Source: JANJUB01 sp040081075 (GTDB taxonomy: Bacteria; Armatimonadota; Fimbriimonadia; Fimbriimonadales; Fimbriimonadaceae). From it: 18,020 nt of DNA. Under the pieces are notes generated by a model that saw nothing but the letters and a program-made list of their open reading frames with translations, did not search any database and had not been told where the DNA came from. Made by a program: the position numbers and the translations under genes. The stretch is taken from NCBI GenBank assembly GCA_040081075.1, contig JBEBHJ010000068.1, positions 1-18,020 of the forward strand, written 5' to 3'. This document shows positions 1 to 8,307 of the stretch, one piece after another. Numbering within the stretch: position 1 is the first letter of the stretch; the number at the start of each line of letters is the position of its first letter.

Positions 1-761
<761 letters not shown>

Positions 762-1101
762 AAAAGTATCTCCTTCTGAGATTATTTGTTGCGAGCTTAC
801 GCTCGGTATGCTGGCTAGGCTCTGCCAGTTATCATACTATTTTTGACGAGATAGATTTTTTACTATCCCTTGAACACTTTACCGTTCGTCTCTGTATTGA
901 GCTTTCAATGTACTGCAACCGAGTGATCGGTCGCGAGGAATATTATGCAAGGTTCATTTTAATAAGTCAAGCCCCCCTGCCAATTCCGAGAGTCTTTTTC
1001 CACAATTTGATCGTATTGAACCAATTGGGGCCACAATTTTCTTCATAAGCCAGCGGTTTTTGCGGCCTCAAGCCCTTCTCACCGTGAGGTAACTTCATCA
1101 A
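762..1101. other. Divergent intergenic region: rRNA leader and rhomboid upstream region
   Basis: This 340-bp gap holds the rRNA leader on the minus strand and the upstream region of the rhomboid gene on the plus strand. The leader has two short hairpins: CGAGC/GCTCG with a 4-nt loop (792-805) and CTGGC/GCCAG with an 8-nt loop (811-828). They may be part of 16S precursor processing. On the rhomboid side CCACAATTT occurs twice (1000-1008 and 1031-1039), and an 11-bp palindrome CTCACCGTGAG (1078-1088) overlaps the ribosome binding site. No gene is supported here. Confidence 0.6.
942..970 (-). promoter_or_regulatory. Promoter for the rRNA operon
   Basis: On the minus strand TTGACT (970-965) is followed by exactly 17 bases and then CATAAT (947-942). 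This is a near-consensus sigma-70-type promoter pointing at the 16S gene. Transcription would start near 935, giving a leader of roughly 175 nt before the mature 16S end. It is the best-formed promoter in the window, as expected for rRNA. I see no convincing boxA antitermination site in the leader. Confidence 0.75.
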
Positions 1102-2190
1102 ATGGCAAACGGCAACCCCCAGCCCCAAGCAAAGCCTTGGGTCACCATTAGTTGCTTGTTGCTTTGCATTGGCACCGCTTATTACCTCCTCATACAGCCA
1201 CAAATTCTCTTCGATTTTGGTTTTCGCGCAGATCGACCCACCATCCTCACTGCGTTAACCTCACTCTTTCTTCATCAGAATGTCCTGCACCTCCTTGGGA
1301 ATATGCTCTTCCTGGCCGCGGTCGGCGCGGCCGTTGAAGCCGCAACCGGTTGGTGGAGGTTTGCCTTCGTCTATTTCGGCGGCGGGCTCATAGGCGTTGC
1401 CGCGCACTGGCTGTTTTCGATTAAAGCGGGATCGGCCCCTCCACTCATCGGCGCAAGTGGTTGCGTAGCCGCCTGTATCGCTTACTATGGCGTGCGCTAT
1501 TTTCGAATGCAAGTCGCGCTTGCCCCGAAAGTCGGAGCCTCCGTCCTCACCCTAACCGCCGTCTGGTTCGCTCTCCAAATTCTTGGCGTCTTCTTCACCC
1601 TCCCCGGCACAGTCGGCACCGCTTTTTGGGCGCATCTGGGTGGATTCGTCGGGGGTATCGCGCTAAGCCTTCTCTTCAAAGCGCCAAAAGATGGAGAGCG
1701 CCAGCTCGGCCATGCCGTCGTTGACCAGATGGACCAGCGAAGCCCCGCCGCAAAACTCGTCGCAACCGATCTCCATTTAGCCGAGCACCCAGACGACGTG
1801 CAAGCCCTCTTTAAAAAGGTCGACGCCTTAGCCACCCTAGGCGATAAAGACCAAGAAGGTGCCGTCCTACTACAAATGCTAAGCAAGTTGCCAGAGGTTG
1901 ATCGCCCACCGATCCTGGGCCGATTAATTGGGATCGGTCAAGTCGGGCGTTTGCCTTCTCTGCAAAGAACGTTGCTCGCTGAAAAGTATCGCCAAACCAA
2001 TCCAGGCCTCGCGAAGTCTCTTTTGCTTTCTGTTATCGGCGGGGATCGTAAAGATAGTCAGCGGCCCGAGGCGCTACTCGCTATCAGCGCCCTCTCACCC
2101 AATGAAGCTGAGCCGTATCTTGAAGAGTTAAAGGAAAACTTTCCGCTGCATCCGGCTACCGACCTTGCCCGCACTCGAGGGCTCATTTGA
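1102..2190 (+). CDS. Rhomboid family intramembrane serine protease with C-terminal helical domain
   Basis: Rhomboids cleave membrane-protein substrates inside the lipid bilayer with a Ser-His dyad. Residues 1-192 carry the six-helix core. Helix 2 has the HLLGNMLFL segment (Asn67, oxyanion hole), helix 4 has GASG with nucleophile Ser119, and helix 6 has AHLGGFVGG with His178, so the active site looks complete. Residues about 200-362 form a soluble, mostly helical extension, possibly TPR- or HEAT-like; its repeats are too weak to assign. GAGGT at 1086-1090 lies 11 nt before the ATG. The stop overlaps the start of the acyltransferase gene, so the two are probably co-transcribed. The substrate cannot be told from sequence. 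Confidence 0.93.
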   Translation: MANGNPQPQAKPWVTISCLLLCIGTAYYLLIQPQILFDFGFRADRPTILTALTSLFLHQNVLHLLGNMLFLAAVGAAVEAATGWWRFAFVYFGGGLIGVAAHWLFSIKAGSAPPLIGASGCVAACIAYYGVRYFRMQVALAPKVGASVLTLTAVWFALQILGVFFTLPGTVGTAFWAHLGGFVGGIALSLLFKAPKDGERQLGHAVVDQMDQRSPAAKLVATDLHLAEHPDDVQALFKKVDALATLGDKDQEGAVLLQMLSKLPEVDRPPILGRLIGIGQVGRLPSLQRTLLAEKYRQTNPGLAKSLLLSVIGGDRKDSQRPEALLAISALSPNEAEPYLEELKENFPLHPATDLARTRGLI

Positions 2191-2840
2191 AGCAGTGGTG
2201 GAGGCGGGTTCGCCCCTACATCCTTAGTTCGATCGTGTACCACTTGGCTAGGGCAATCGGGCGAACCCTTCGCCTAACCGCGATTGGATTTGAACCTTAT
2301 GAAAACTCCGGTCACGCTCAGATATTCTGCGGTTGGCATGGGCGCTCATTTATCGCGGCGAATTTCTTGCGCAATCGAAAGGCCTGGGTCATTGTCAGCC
2401 ACTCCCGCGACGGAGAGATGCAGACTAGAATTTTCAAGCGATTCGGCTTCCAGGTGATTCGCGGATCGAGCGGACGAGGCGGCGAGAGAGCCCTTGTAGA
2501 GGCCATTAGGGTCCTGAAAGCCAACGGGGAAATGGCGATCACGCCGGACGGCCCCCGTGGCCCATCAGAGGTCGTCCAGGGCGGAGTTCTCCTCATGAGC
2601 AAGAAGTCAGGCGCCTGGCTAGTTCCGGTCGGACTGAGCGCCAGACCCTGCAGCTACGCCAAATCATGGGATCGTTACATGGTTCCCTGGCTGTTCTCCC
2701 GGGCGGTCTTCAAATTTGGAGATCCCATAGTCGTCCCTCCCGATGCGGACGAAGACATGCTGGAAGCAAAGAGGATCGAGCTTGAAGAAGCAATTAATAG
2801 AATCCAAGCCGAAGCCGATAAGTTTGTCGGTTTCGCTTAA
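2187..2840 (+). CDS. DUF374 family lysophospholipid acyltransferase-like protein
   Basis: This 217-residue protein matches the DUF374 group, related to LpxL/PlsC acyltransferases, which transfer acyl chains to lipid or lipid A-like acceptors at the inner membrane. Recognisable blocks are WHGRSF (about 50-55), SHSRDGEMQ (about 72-80), GFQVIRGSSGRGGERAL and TPDGPRGPSE with the following GGVLLMSKKSG. The start is TTG at 2187, overlapping the rhomboid stop as TTGA, which implies translational coupling. The stop overlaps that of the convergent GGDEF gene by a few bases. Family assignment is secure; the acyl donor and acceptor are unknown. Confidence 0.88.
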   Translation: MKQWWRRVRPYILSSIVYHLARAIGRTLRLTAIGFEPYENSGHAQIFCGWHGRSFIAANFLRNRKAWVIVSHSRDGEMQTRIFKRFGFQVIRGSSGRGGERALVEAIRVLKANGEMAITPDGPRGPSEVVQGGVLLMSKKSGAWLVPVGLSARPCSYAKSWDRYMVPWLFSRAVFKFGDPIVVPPDADEDMLEAKRIELEEAINRIQAEADKFVGFA

Positions 2841-3910
2841 GCCGCCGCGGCTTGACCCTTACCGCGCCGCTTTGCATCGTAAAGGGCCAAATCAGCGCGG
2901 GCCAAACATTCGCTCAATAACTCGTCCGGGCTCAGCTCAGTCGAACCACCACTCGCGCCCACTTTCAATTGAGTTGGCTTGCCCTCTAATGTAATTTCCA
3001 TCGGGCGTCGGTTTAGTTCCTGCAATACATTGGCAATACGGAGGCGAACGGCATCAATCCCCCCCGCACAAACAACCACAAACTCATCGCCTCCAAAACG
3101 ACCAACAAACGCTGGTCGCGGAAACGCCTTCTTCAGAAAACCCGCAAAGTGGTTCAGAACAGCATCACCTGCTGCATGCCCATGAGTGTCATTGATCTTC
3201 TTGAAATTGTCGAGATCAAACATGGTCACACAATACGGCCCATCGCCATAGCGAACCCGCTGCAAAATCGCTTCCCCGAAAAACTCGAAAGCGGCCCGAT
3301 TCCCCAAGTTCGTCAAGTGGTCAGTTTGAGCCGACTTCTCCGCTTTCGCAATGCGGTCTTCCATCTCCTTAACCTTGCTGGAGAAGTGCTCTCGAAGAGC
3401 TTGGCGGCTCTTGATTTGCTCAGCCAGCACCCGCCGAGTTCGGTCAACTTCGCCTCGAAGAGCTTCGCGAATTTTGGTGAGATCATTCGACTCCCGAACT
3501 TGATCCAATCGCTTTTCAATACCTTGCAGCGACTGCACCATATGATCTTGCTGATCCAAAGATCCCGAGCAACAATGAGATATCTGCATAAGGGAATCTG
3601 TGAACTCATCAATCATGTATTGAGCTTGCGTCTGCTGCCATGCCCCAAACCTATCAACTTCCGCTTGCAGCGTCTTACTCACCACCTCAACTGTTTCTGC
3701 ATTCTCGCAATGTCGGTCAAGTTTGTCTGAGAGTTTTGCAATGTCCTGCAAGAACCGAATGCTCTCCGCGGACCCTGGGCTAATCAGGAGCGGGATTTTT
3801 CCAAACATGGCGCATTCGCTCAGCGACTTATAAACATCAATCAACTCCGCGAGTTGCTCCGCCGAGAGTTTTTCGAACGGATTGCTTGTCTTACGCTTAA
3901 ACCAGGCCAC
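2837..3910 (-). CDS. GGDEF diguanylate cyclase, cytoplasmic, degenerate I-site
   Basis: Diguanylate cyclases make cyclic di-GMP from two GTP. The C-terminal domain (about 195-357) has the DHLTNLGNR entry motif (197-205), the metal site FDLDNFK (Asp232), HGHAAGDAVL, and an intact GGDEF active site (273-277). The RxxD inhibitory site expected just upstream is replaced by PRPA, so the usual product feedback inhibition is probably missing. Residues about 1-195 are helical, with a likely coiled coil at about 125-195 and no membrane segment; this part may dimerise or sense a signal. I chose GTG at 3910 because the longer ATG start at 4015 would read through the divergent OsmC gene; no good ribosome binding site decides it. 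Confidence 0.9.
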   Translation of the reverse strand: MAWFKRKTSNPFEKLSAEQLAELIDVYKSLSECAMFGKIPLLISPGSAESIRFLQDIAKLSDKLDRHCENAETVEVVSKTLQAEVDRFGAWQQTQAQYMIDEFTDSLMQISHCCSGSLDQQDHMVQSLQGIEKRLDQVRESNDLTKIREALRGEVDRTRRVLAEQIKSRQALREHFSSKVKEMEDRIAKAEKSAQTDHLTNLGNRAAFEFFGEAILQRVRYGDGPYCVTMFDLDNFKKINDTHGHAAGDAVLNHFAGFLKKAFPRPAFVGRFGGDEFVVVCAGGIDAVRLRIANVLQELNRRPMEITLEGKPTQLKVGASGGSTELSPDELLSECLARADLALYDAKRRGKGQAAAA

Positions 3911-3944
3911 GCAAGAATTATCGGATTGGTGGTAGCTTCTCCAT

Positions 3945-4361
3945 ATGGTGAAAGTGGACTGGAAAGGCGGAATGGCCTTCGAATCTTGCAACGAAGAAGG
4001 GAAATCATTTGTCATGGACGCTTACGCCGACTCCGGCGGAAACGGCCTCGGAGTTTCCCCCGTCGAAGCCCTTTTGGGGTCGCTTGCAGCCTGCTCCGCG
4101 ATGGATGTCATCTCGATTCTGGGCAAAAAACGGCAGGTTGTGACGGGTTACCGCCTCGAAGTGACCGGCGAACGAAATCCTCCTGGAGAATGGCCCCGAC
4201 CCTTCCTATCCATAACAGTAAAGCATTTCCTCACCGGCGAGGACCTCGATCCGGTAGCCGTAGCCCGTGCCGTGGAACTCAGCGATGAAAAATACTGCAC
4301 CGTCGCCTCCACTCTTCGATCGAGTCCAAAATTGTCTGTTGAATGGGTCATAGAGCCCTAG
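3945..4361 (+). CDS. OsmC/Ohr family protein, YhfA-like subgroup
   Basis: OsmC/Ohr proteins are small thiol peroxidases or redox proteins that usually act as intertwined dimers. The 138 residues carry both conserved cysteines in family context: Cys50 in AACSAMDVISIL and Cys118 in EKYCTVAS. These blocks, with ARAVELS before the second, resemble E. coli YhfA more than OsmC or OhrA themselves, so organic hydroperoxide reduction is possible but unproven. It starts 34 bp from the start chosen for the divergent GGDEF gene. No clear Shine-Dalgarno site precedes the ATG. The DedA gene follows after 35 bp. Confidence 0.9.
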   Translation: MVKVDWKGGMAFESCNEEGKSFVMDAYADSGGNGLGVSPVEALLGSLAACSAMDVISILGKKRQVVTGYRLEVTGERNPPGEWPRPFLSITVKHFLTGEDLDPVAVARAVELSDEKYCTVASTLRSSPKLSVEWVIEP

Positions 4362-4396
4362 CTTAAATGGTTCGTTAAGGTACGCTCTCCCGTCAA

Positions 4397-5032
4397 ATGC
4401 AAGGGTTCTTGGACTTCATCCTTCACCTTGACGAGAAAGTTTTCTCGATCATTCAAGAGTTCGGGACTCAGGCATATCTGATCTTTTTCCTGATCATCTT
4501 CTGTGAGACGGGGCTTGTGATCATGCCCTTCCTGCCTGGAGATTCCTTGCTCTTTGCCTTGGGCATGTTTGCCAACCCTGAACGAAAGGCCCTTTCGGTT
4601 TTCATCTTAATCCCCTTACTTATCACGGCCGCGTTCATCGGCGATAACCTCAACTATCAATTAGGCAAGCGCTTTGGCGGGCGGATTGCAAGCAATGAAA
4701 AATCCCGATTTTTCAAGAAGGAACACATAGAAAAGACCCAAGCGTTCTTTGAAAAGCACGGAGGCATGACCCTTGTTTTGGCTCGATGGGTACCCATTGT
4801 GCGAACCTTTGCTCCTTTCGTTGCCGGGATGGGCCAGATGCCCATTCGCACCTTCCTCTGGTGGAGTTTTCTCGGCGCCACGATCTGGGTAGCCGGTTGC
4901 GTGCTTGCCGGATTCTTTTTTGGGAGGATTCCATGGGTTCAAGATAATTTCGAACTCGCCATGCTGGCAATCATCCTGGCCAGCATCATTCCGGTCGCCC
5001 TAAAGATTCGATCTTCCCGGAAAGGACACTAG
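4397..5032 (+). CDS. DedA family (VTT domain) integral membrane protein
   Basis: DedA proteins are inner-membrane proteins linked to lipid transport (undecaprenyl phosphate flipping in some members) and to proton-motive-force homeostasis. The 211 residues show the family hallmarks: a membrane-embedded acidic residue (Glu37 in FCETGLVI), the PGDS loop (47-50), GDNLNYQLGKRFG (82-94), and the basic motif ARWVPIVRTFAPFVAG with Arg130 and Arg136. Several hydrophobic segments and a short basic C-terminal tail are visible. It lies 5 bp upstream of pdxT, so the two are probably co-transcribed, although no functional link is obvious. The ATG lacks a clear Shine-Dalgarno site. Confidence 0.93.
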   Translation: MQGFLDFILHLDEKVFSIIQEFGTQAYLIFFLIIFCETGLVIMPFLPGDSLLFALGMFANPERKALSVFILIPLLITAAFIGDNLNYQLGKRFGGRIASNEKSRFFKKEHIEKTQAFFEKHGGMTLVLARWVPIVRTFAPFVAGMGQMPIRTFLWWSFLGATIWVAGCVLAGFFFGRIPWVQDNFELAMLAIILASIIPVALKIRSSRKGH

Positions 5033-5037
5033 GCATC

Positions 5038-5592
5038 GTGATCGGAGTCCTCGCCATTCAAGGTGATTTCGAGAAACACATCGAATCGTGTACTCGAGTC
5101 GGCGAAGAGGCGCTCCCAGTTCGAACGATAGAGGATCTTAATCGAGTTGATCGCCTAATCATCCCCGGCGGCGAAAGCACTACCGTCGGCTTACTTCTTC
5201 AACGTTTTGGACTTGGAGACGAAATCATCGCGCGAGCCAGCGACGGCATGCCAATATGGGGAACCTGCATGGGCATGATCATGATGGCCAAGCGAATCGA
5301 AGGCCACGAACAGTACTCGCTCGGTTTGCTCGATATCACCGTTCGCCGTAACGCCTTCGGAGCCCAGGTTCACTCCTTCGAAGACGAGATCAGTGTGGAC
5401 TTTCTCTCAAGCCCAGTTACGGGGGTTTTCATTCGCGCTCCTATCGTTTCCGAGTTTGGCCCCGCCGTACAGCCCATCGCAAGTTACAACGGGGCCGTGG
5501 TCGGTGTTCGATCCGGAAATCTCCTCGGAACCTCTTTCCACCCTGAACTCACGGCCAATACGCAGATTCACGAGTGGTTTCGTGACCTCTAG
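5038..5592 (+). CDS. pdxT: Pyridoxal 5'-phosphate synthase glutaminase subunit PdxT
   Basis: PdxT hydrolyses glutamine and channels ammonia to PdxS, which builds pyridoxal 5'-phosphate from ribose 5-phosphate and glyceraldehyde 3-phosphate. The protein is a class I glutamine amidotransferase of 184 residues, close to the usual length. The N-terminal IGVLAIQGDFEKH, the IIPGGEST loop (41-48), nucleophile Cys77 in WGTCMGM, and the His168/Glu170 pair in FHPELT complete the triad. The start is GTG at 5038. The partner gene pdxS, often adjacent, is not in the window. DedA precedes it by 5 bp. Confidence 0.96.
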   Translation: MIGVLAIQGDFEKHIESCTRVGEEALPVRTIEDLNRVDRLIIPGGESTTVGLLLQRFGLGDEIIARASDGMPIWGTCMGMIMMAKRIEGHEQYSLGLLDITVRRNAFGAQVHSFEDEISVDFLSSPVTGVFIRAPIVSEFGPAVQPIASYNGAVVGVRSGNLLGTSFHPELTANTQIHEWFRDL

Positions 5593-5593
5593 T

Positions 5594-5610
5594 CTTAACT
5601 TTCTGTTAAG
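5594..5610. repeat. Short inverted repeat after pdxT
   Basis: CTTAAC (5594-5599) and GTTAAG (5605-5610) form a 6-bp inverted repeat with a 5-nt spacer just after the pdxT stop. It is AT-rich and has no T-tract, so it is a weak terminator at best and could instead be an operator for the following gene. Confidence 0.3.
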
Positions 5611-5666
5611 CTACGACGAACCCAGCAGTTCATTAACGCTCTCTTTATAGAGCCCCTTCACGCTAT

Positions 5667-5692
5667 GAGTGCCCAGATACAAGAGGGCACTC
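5667..5692 (+). promoter_or_regulatory. 5' leader hairpin of the PEP-CTERM gene
   Basis: GAGTGCCC (5667-5674) and GGGCACTC (5685-5692) form a perfect 8-bp stem with a 10-nt loop. The stem ends a few bases before the ribosome binding site GGAGG (5696-5700). A possible -10 TATAGA (5646-5651) would start the transcript just upstream, putting the hairpin at or near the mRNA 5' end. A stabilising or translation-controlling role is an inference. Confidence 0.6.
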
Positions 5693-5708
5693 CCTGGAGG
5701 AATTCGAA

Positions 5709-6422
5709 ATGAACAAGAAACTTGCACTAATATTTGCCTTGGCAGTCGTTTGCCAATCGGCCTTCGCCGTAACCATCACTCAATGGGATTTCAACTCAAA
5801 TCCGTCTGACGCGAACACCAGCACGGGTACAACCACTCCCGCCATCGGTCTTGGAACCGCTTCGCTTCTGGGCGTAACCGGTAGCTTCTCGTCGGGCGAT
5901 GCCAATGGTGGCTCAACTGACCCAAATGTTGGCGACGATAGCGGCTGGCAAACAACCGGATACGCAGCTCAAAACACCGCGAGCGGAACGCGCGGAGTTC
6001 AATTCCTGAGCTCGACCGTCGGATTTAACAACATCGTAGTTTCGTGGGACTGCCGACACAGCAACACCTCATCCCGATACACTCAACTTGACTACACACT
6101 CGACGGTGGAACTTCGTGGACAGCATTTATGACCCATGACGCCAACCTCGGTGGAGACACATGGTACAACGGCATTACAGCCAATCTTTCAAGCGTTACG
6201 GGGGCAGCGAACAACGCCGATTTCGGCGTTCGCATCGTTTCAGTCTTCGCTCCGACAGGCGGCGGCTACGTTGCAACCACAAGCACAGCGACGTATGCAA
6301 CGACCGGTACCCTTCGCTATGATATGGTGAATGTTTCTGGTCAAGCGGTTCCAGAACCAGCCAGCCTTGCTGCCCTCGGCATAGGCGTAGCGGCATTGAT
6401 CCGACGTCGCCGAACTCGATAA
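5709..6422 (+). CDS. Exported PEP-CTERM sorting domain protein
   Basis: The 237-residue protein begins with a Sec signal peptide (lysines at 3-4, hydrophobic core, likely cleavage after AFA at 18-20). It ends with a PEP-CTERM tail at 214-237: VPEP, a hydrophobic stretch, then RRRR. Such tails are recognised by exosortase-type enzymes that cut the tail and fix the protein at the cell surface or in the extracellular matrix. The middle is rich in Thr, Ser, Gly and Asn with beta-strand character, including LDGGTSW, and resembles no enzyme I recognise. The ribosome binding site GGAGG is strong. No exosortase gene is in the window. Related hairpins flank the gene at both ends. Confidence 0.9.
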   Translation: MNKKLALIFALAVVCQSAFAVTITQWDFNSNPSDANTSTGTTTPAIGLGTASLLGVTGSFSSGDANGGSTDPNVGDDSGWQTTGYAAQNTASGTRGVQFLSSTVGFNNIVVSWDCRHSNTSSRYTQLDYTLDGGTSWTAFMTHDANLGGDTWYNGITANLSSVTGAANNADFGVRIVSVFAPTGGGYVATTSTATYATTGTLRYDMVNVSGQAVPEPASLAALGIGVAALIRRRRTR

Positions 6423-6439
6423 CACTCGAACAAACCAAG

Positions 6440-6465
6440 CGGGCACTTCCCTCACGGAGTGCCCG
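6440..6465 (+). terminator. Hairpin downstream of the PEP-CTERM gene
   Basis: CGGGCACT (6440-6447) and AGTGCCCG (6458-6465) form an 8-bp stem with a 10-nt loop, 17 nt after the stop codon. There is no T-tract, so it may terminate inefficiently or act as a 3' stabiliser. Seven of its eight base pairs repeat those of the 5' leader hairpin at 5667-5692. Confidence 0.6.
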
Positions 6466-6468
6466 TTG

Positions 6469-6500
6469 CCAATTGTTAGCTCTATTCGTGCCACAATTGG
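6469..6500. promoter_or_regulatory. Inverted repeat upstream of lepA
   Basis: CCAATTG (6469-6475) and CAATTGG (6494-6500) are 7-bp inverted arms 18 bp apart, ending 10 bp before the lepA start. This could be an operator or a leader stem. The core CAATTG is itself palindromic, so chance is a real alternative. Confidence 0.3.
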
Positions 6501-6510
6501 TGCGGCTCCT

Positions 6511-8307
6511 ATGGACCAATCCCACATTCGCAACTTTTGCATCATTGCGCATATCGACCACGGCAAATCCACCCTCGCTGATCGTTTGATCGAGCGATGT
6601 GGAGCGATTCGTGGTACGGCCCAAGAGCAAATGTTGGACTCCATGGACCTAGAACGCGAGCGCGGAATCACCATCAAAATGGCCGCCGTGCGCTTGCTAT
6701 ACACGGCCAAAAACGGGCAAGAATATCAACTTAACCTGATTGACACGCCTGGTCACGTGGACTTCACTTACGAAGTTTCCCGAGCGCTCGCCGCTTGCGA
6801 GGGAGCCTTATTAGTCGTTGATGCCAGCCAAGGAGTGGAAGCCCAAACCATCGCCAACGCCAATATGGCGATGAACCAAAACCTTGAGATTGTTCCCGTC
6901 ATCAACAAAATCGATCTCCCTCACGCCGATGTCGAGCGTGCCCGCGAAGAAATAGAATCCGCCGTGGCGATAGATGCCACCGACGCCATCCCCTGTTCAG
7001 CCAAAGCTGGCATCGGAATTGATGAAATTTTGGAAGCCATTGTCGAGCGTATTCCCCCGCCATCGGGCGACCCTGATAAGCCTCTTCGGGCTCTGATTTA
7101 CGATTCTCACTTTGATGCCTACCAAGGTGCTATCGCCTATATCAGAGTTCAAGATGGCAGTCTCAAGAAAGGCGACAAGATCATGATGATGGCGACCGGC
7201 GCAACATTTGATTTGGACTCCACCGGCCACTTCGGCCCCGCCCTCACCGTCAATACGGGATTGCAATGCGGCGAAGTAGGCTTCCTAACCGCTGCCATCA
7301 AGAACATCGGGCACGCCCGAGTTGGTGACACGGTAACAAGTGCTCTCAACCCGACAACGGAGTCCCTTCCCGGCTATCGCGATGCTCTTTCTATGGTTTT
7401 TTGTGGGCTCTATCCCACCGATGGGGACCAATATGAGGACCTCCGTGACGGAATCGAAAGGCTACGCTTAAACGACGCCGCCCTTCAATACCAACCGGAA
7501 ACGTCAGCAGCCTTGGGCTTCGGATTCCGCTGTGGATTCCTCGGGCTGCTACACATGGATATCGCCCGCGAAAGACTGGAACGCGAGTTTGGCCTTGAAC
7601 TCATCCTCACGGCTCCAAGCGTGGATTACCACGTCGTCAAGACCAACAACGAAGCCCTGCACATCGCGAACCCCAGCGAGTTTCCGCCTCCCCACGAAAT
7701 TGCCTCCATTACCGAGCCCGCCGTTAACGCCACTATCATGGTTCCGGTGGAATATGTTGGAGCGGTGATGACGCTCTGCCAAGAGCGACGCGGAACCTAC
7801 CAACGCACAGAATATCCAACGACAAAACGCGTTATCCTTCATTACCTGCTGCCGCTCGGCGAAATCCTGCTTGATTTCTTTGATAAGCTCAAATCCTCAA
7901 CCCGAGGCTACGCCAGCCTTGATTACGAGTTCGCCGATTATCAGCCCGCCGATCTCGTGAAGCTGGATATCATGCTAAATGGCGATCCGGTTGACGCTCT
8001 GTGTTTCATTGTGCATCGCTCGTTTGCTTACAATCGTGGCAAAGCGATGGTCGAGCAACTTCGAAAGGTCGTTCCACGGCAGCAATATGAGGTGCGGGTC
8101 CAAGCCGCCATCGGCGCGAAAGTCATCGCCGCCGACACCATTAAGCCGTTCCGCAAAAACGTTATCGCGAAGTGCTACGGAGGTGACGTCTCAAGGAAGC
8201 GCAAGCTTCTCGAGAAGCAAAAGGAAGGTAAGAAGCGCATGAAGCAAATCGGTAGCGTGGAACTTCCTCAAGAAGCATTCCTTAGCGTTCTAAAGGTCGC
8301 TGAATAA
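6511..8307 (+). CDS. lepA: Elongation factor 4 (LepA), ribosome-associated GTPase
   Basis: LepA/EF4 is a translational GTPase that acts on stalled or initiating ribosomes. At 598 residues it is the normal length. GTPase motifs are AHIDHGKS (13-20), RGITI (51-55), DTPGH (78-82), NKID (132-135) and SAK (163-165). The EF-G-like domains and the LepA-specific C-terminus follow, with RKRKLLEKQKEGKKRM and QIGSVELPQEAFLSVL near the end. ATG at 6511 gives the standard N-terminus; an upstream in-frame TTG at 6466 would start inside the preceding hairpin and is unlikely. No strong ribosome binding site is visible. The 3' end overlaps the convergent esterase gene by 18 bp. Confidence 0.98.
   Translation: MDQSHIRNFCIIAHIDHGKSTLADRLIERCGAIRGTAQEQMLDSMDLERERGITIKMAAVRLLYTAKNGQEYQLNLIDTPGHVDFTYEVSRALAACEGALLVVDASQGVEAQTIANANMAMNQNLEIVPVINKIDLPHADVERAREEIESAVAIDATDAIPCSAKAGIGIDEILEAIVERIPPPSGDPDKPLRALIYDSHFDAYQGAIAYIRVQDGSLKKGDKIMMMATGATFDLDSTGHFGPALTVNTGLQCGEVGFLTAAIKNIGHARVGDTVTSALNPTTESLPGYRDALSMVFCGLYPTDGDQYEDLRDGIERLRLNDAALQYQPETSAALGFGFRCGFLGLLHMDIARERLEREFGLELILTAPSVDYHVVKTNNEALHIANPSEFPPPHEIASITEPAVNATIMVPVEYVGAVMTLCQERRGTYQRTEYPTTKRVILHYLLPLGEILLDFFDKLKSSTRGYASLDYEFADYQPADLVKLDIMLNGDPVDALCFIVHRSFAYNRGKAMVEQLRKVVPRQQYEVRVQAAIGAKVIAADTIKPFRKNVIAKCYGGDVSRKRKLLEKQKEGKKRMKQIGSVELPQEAFLSVLKVAE

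Noticed and set aside
3910..4015. Longer N-terminus for the GGDEF protein from ATG 4015
   Set aside because: It would run antisense through the first 71 bp of the well-supported OsmC gene, and the added residues look non-conserved.
6466..6510. Extended lepA start (TTG 6466)
   Set aside because: It overlaps the hairpin end and adds 15 residues absent from the LepA family.
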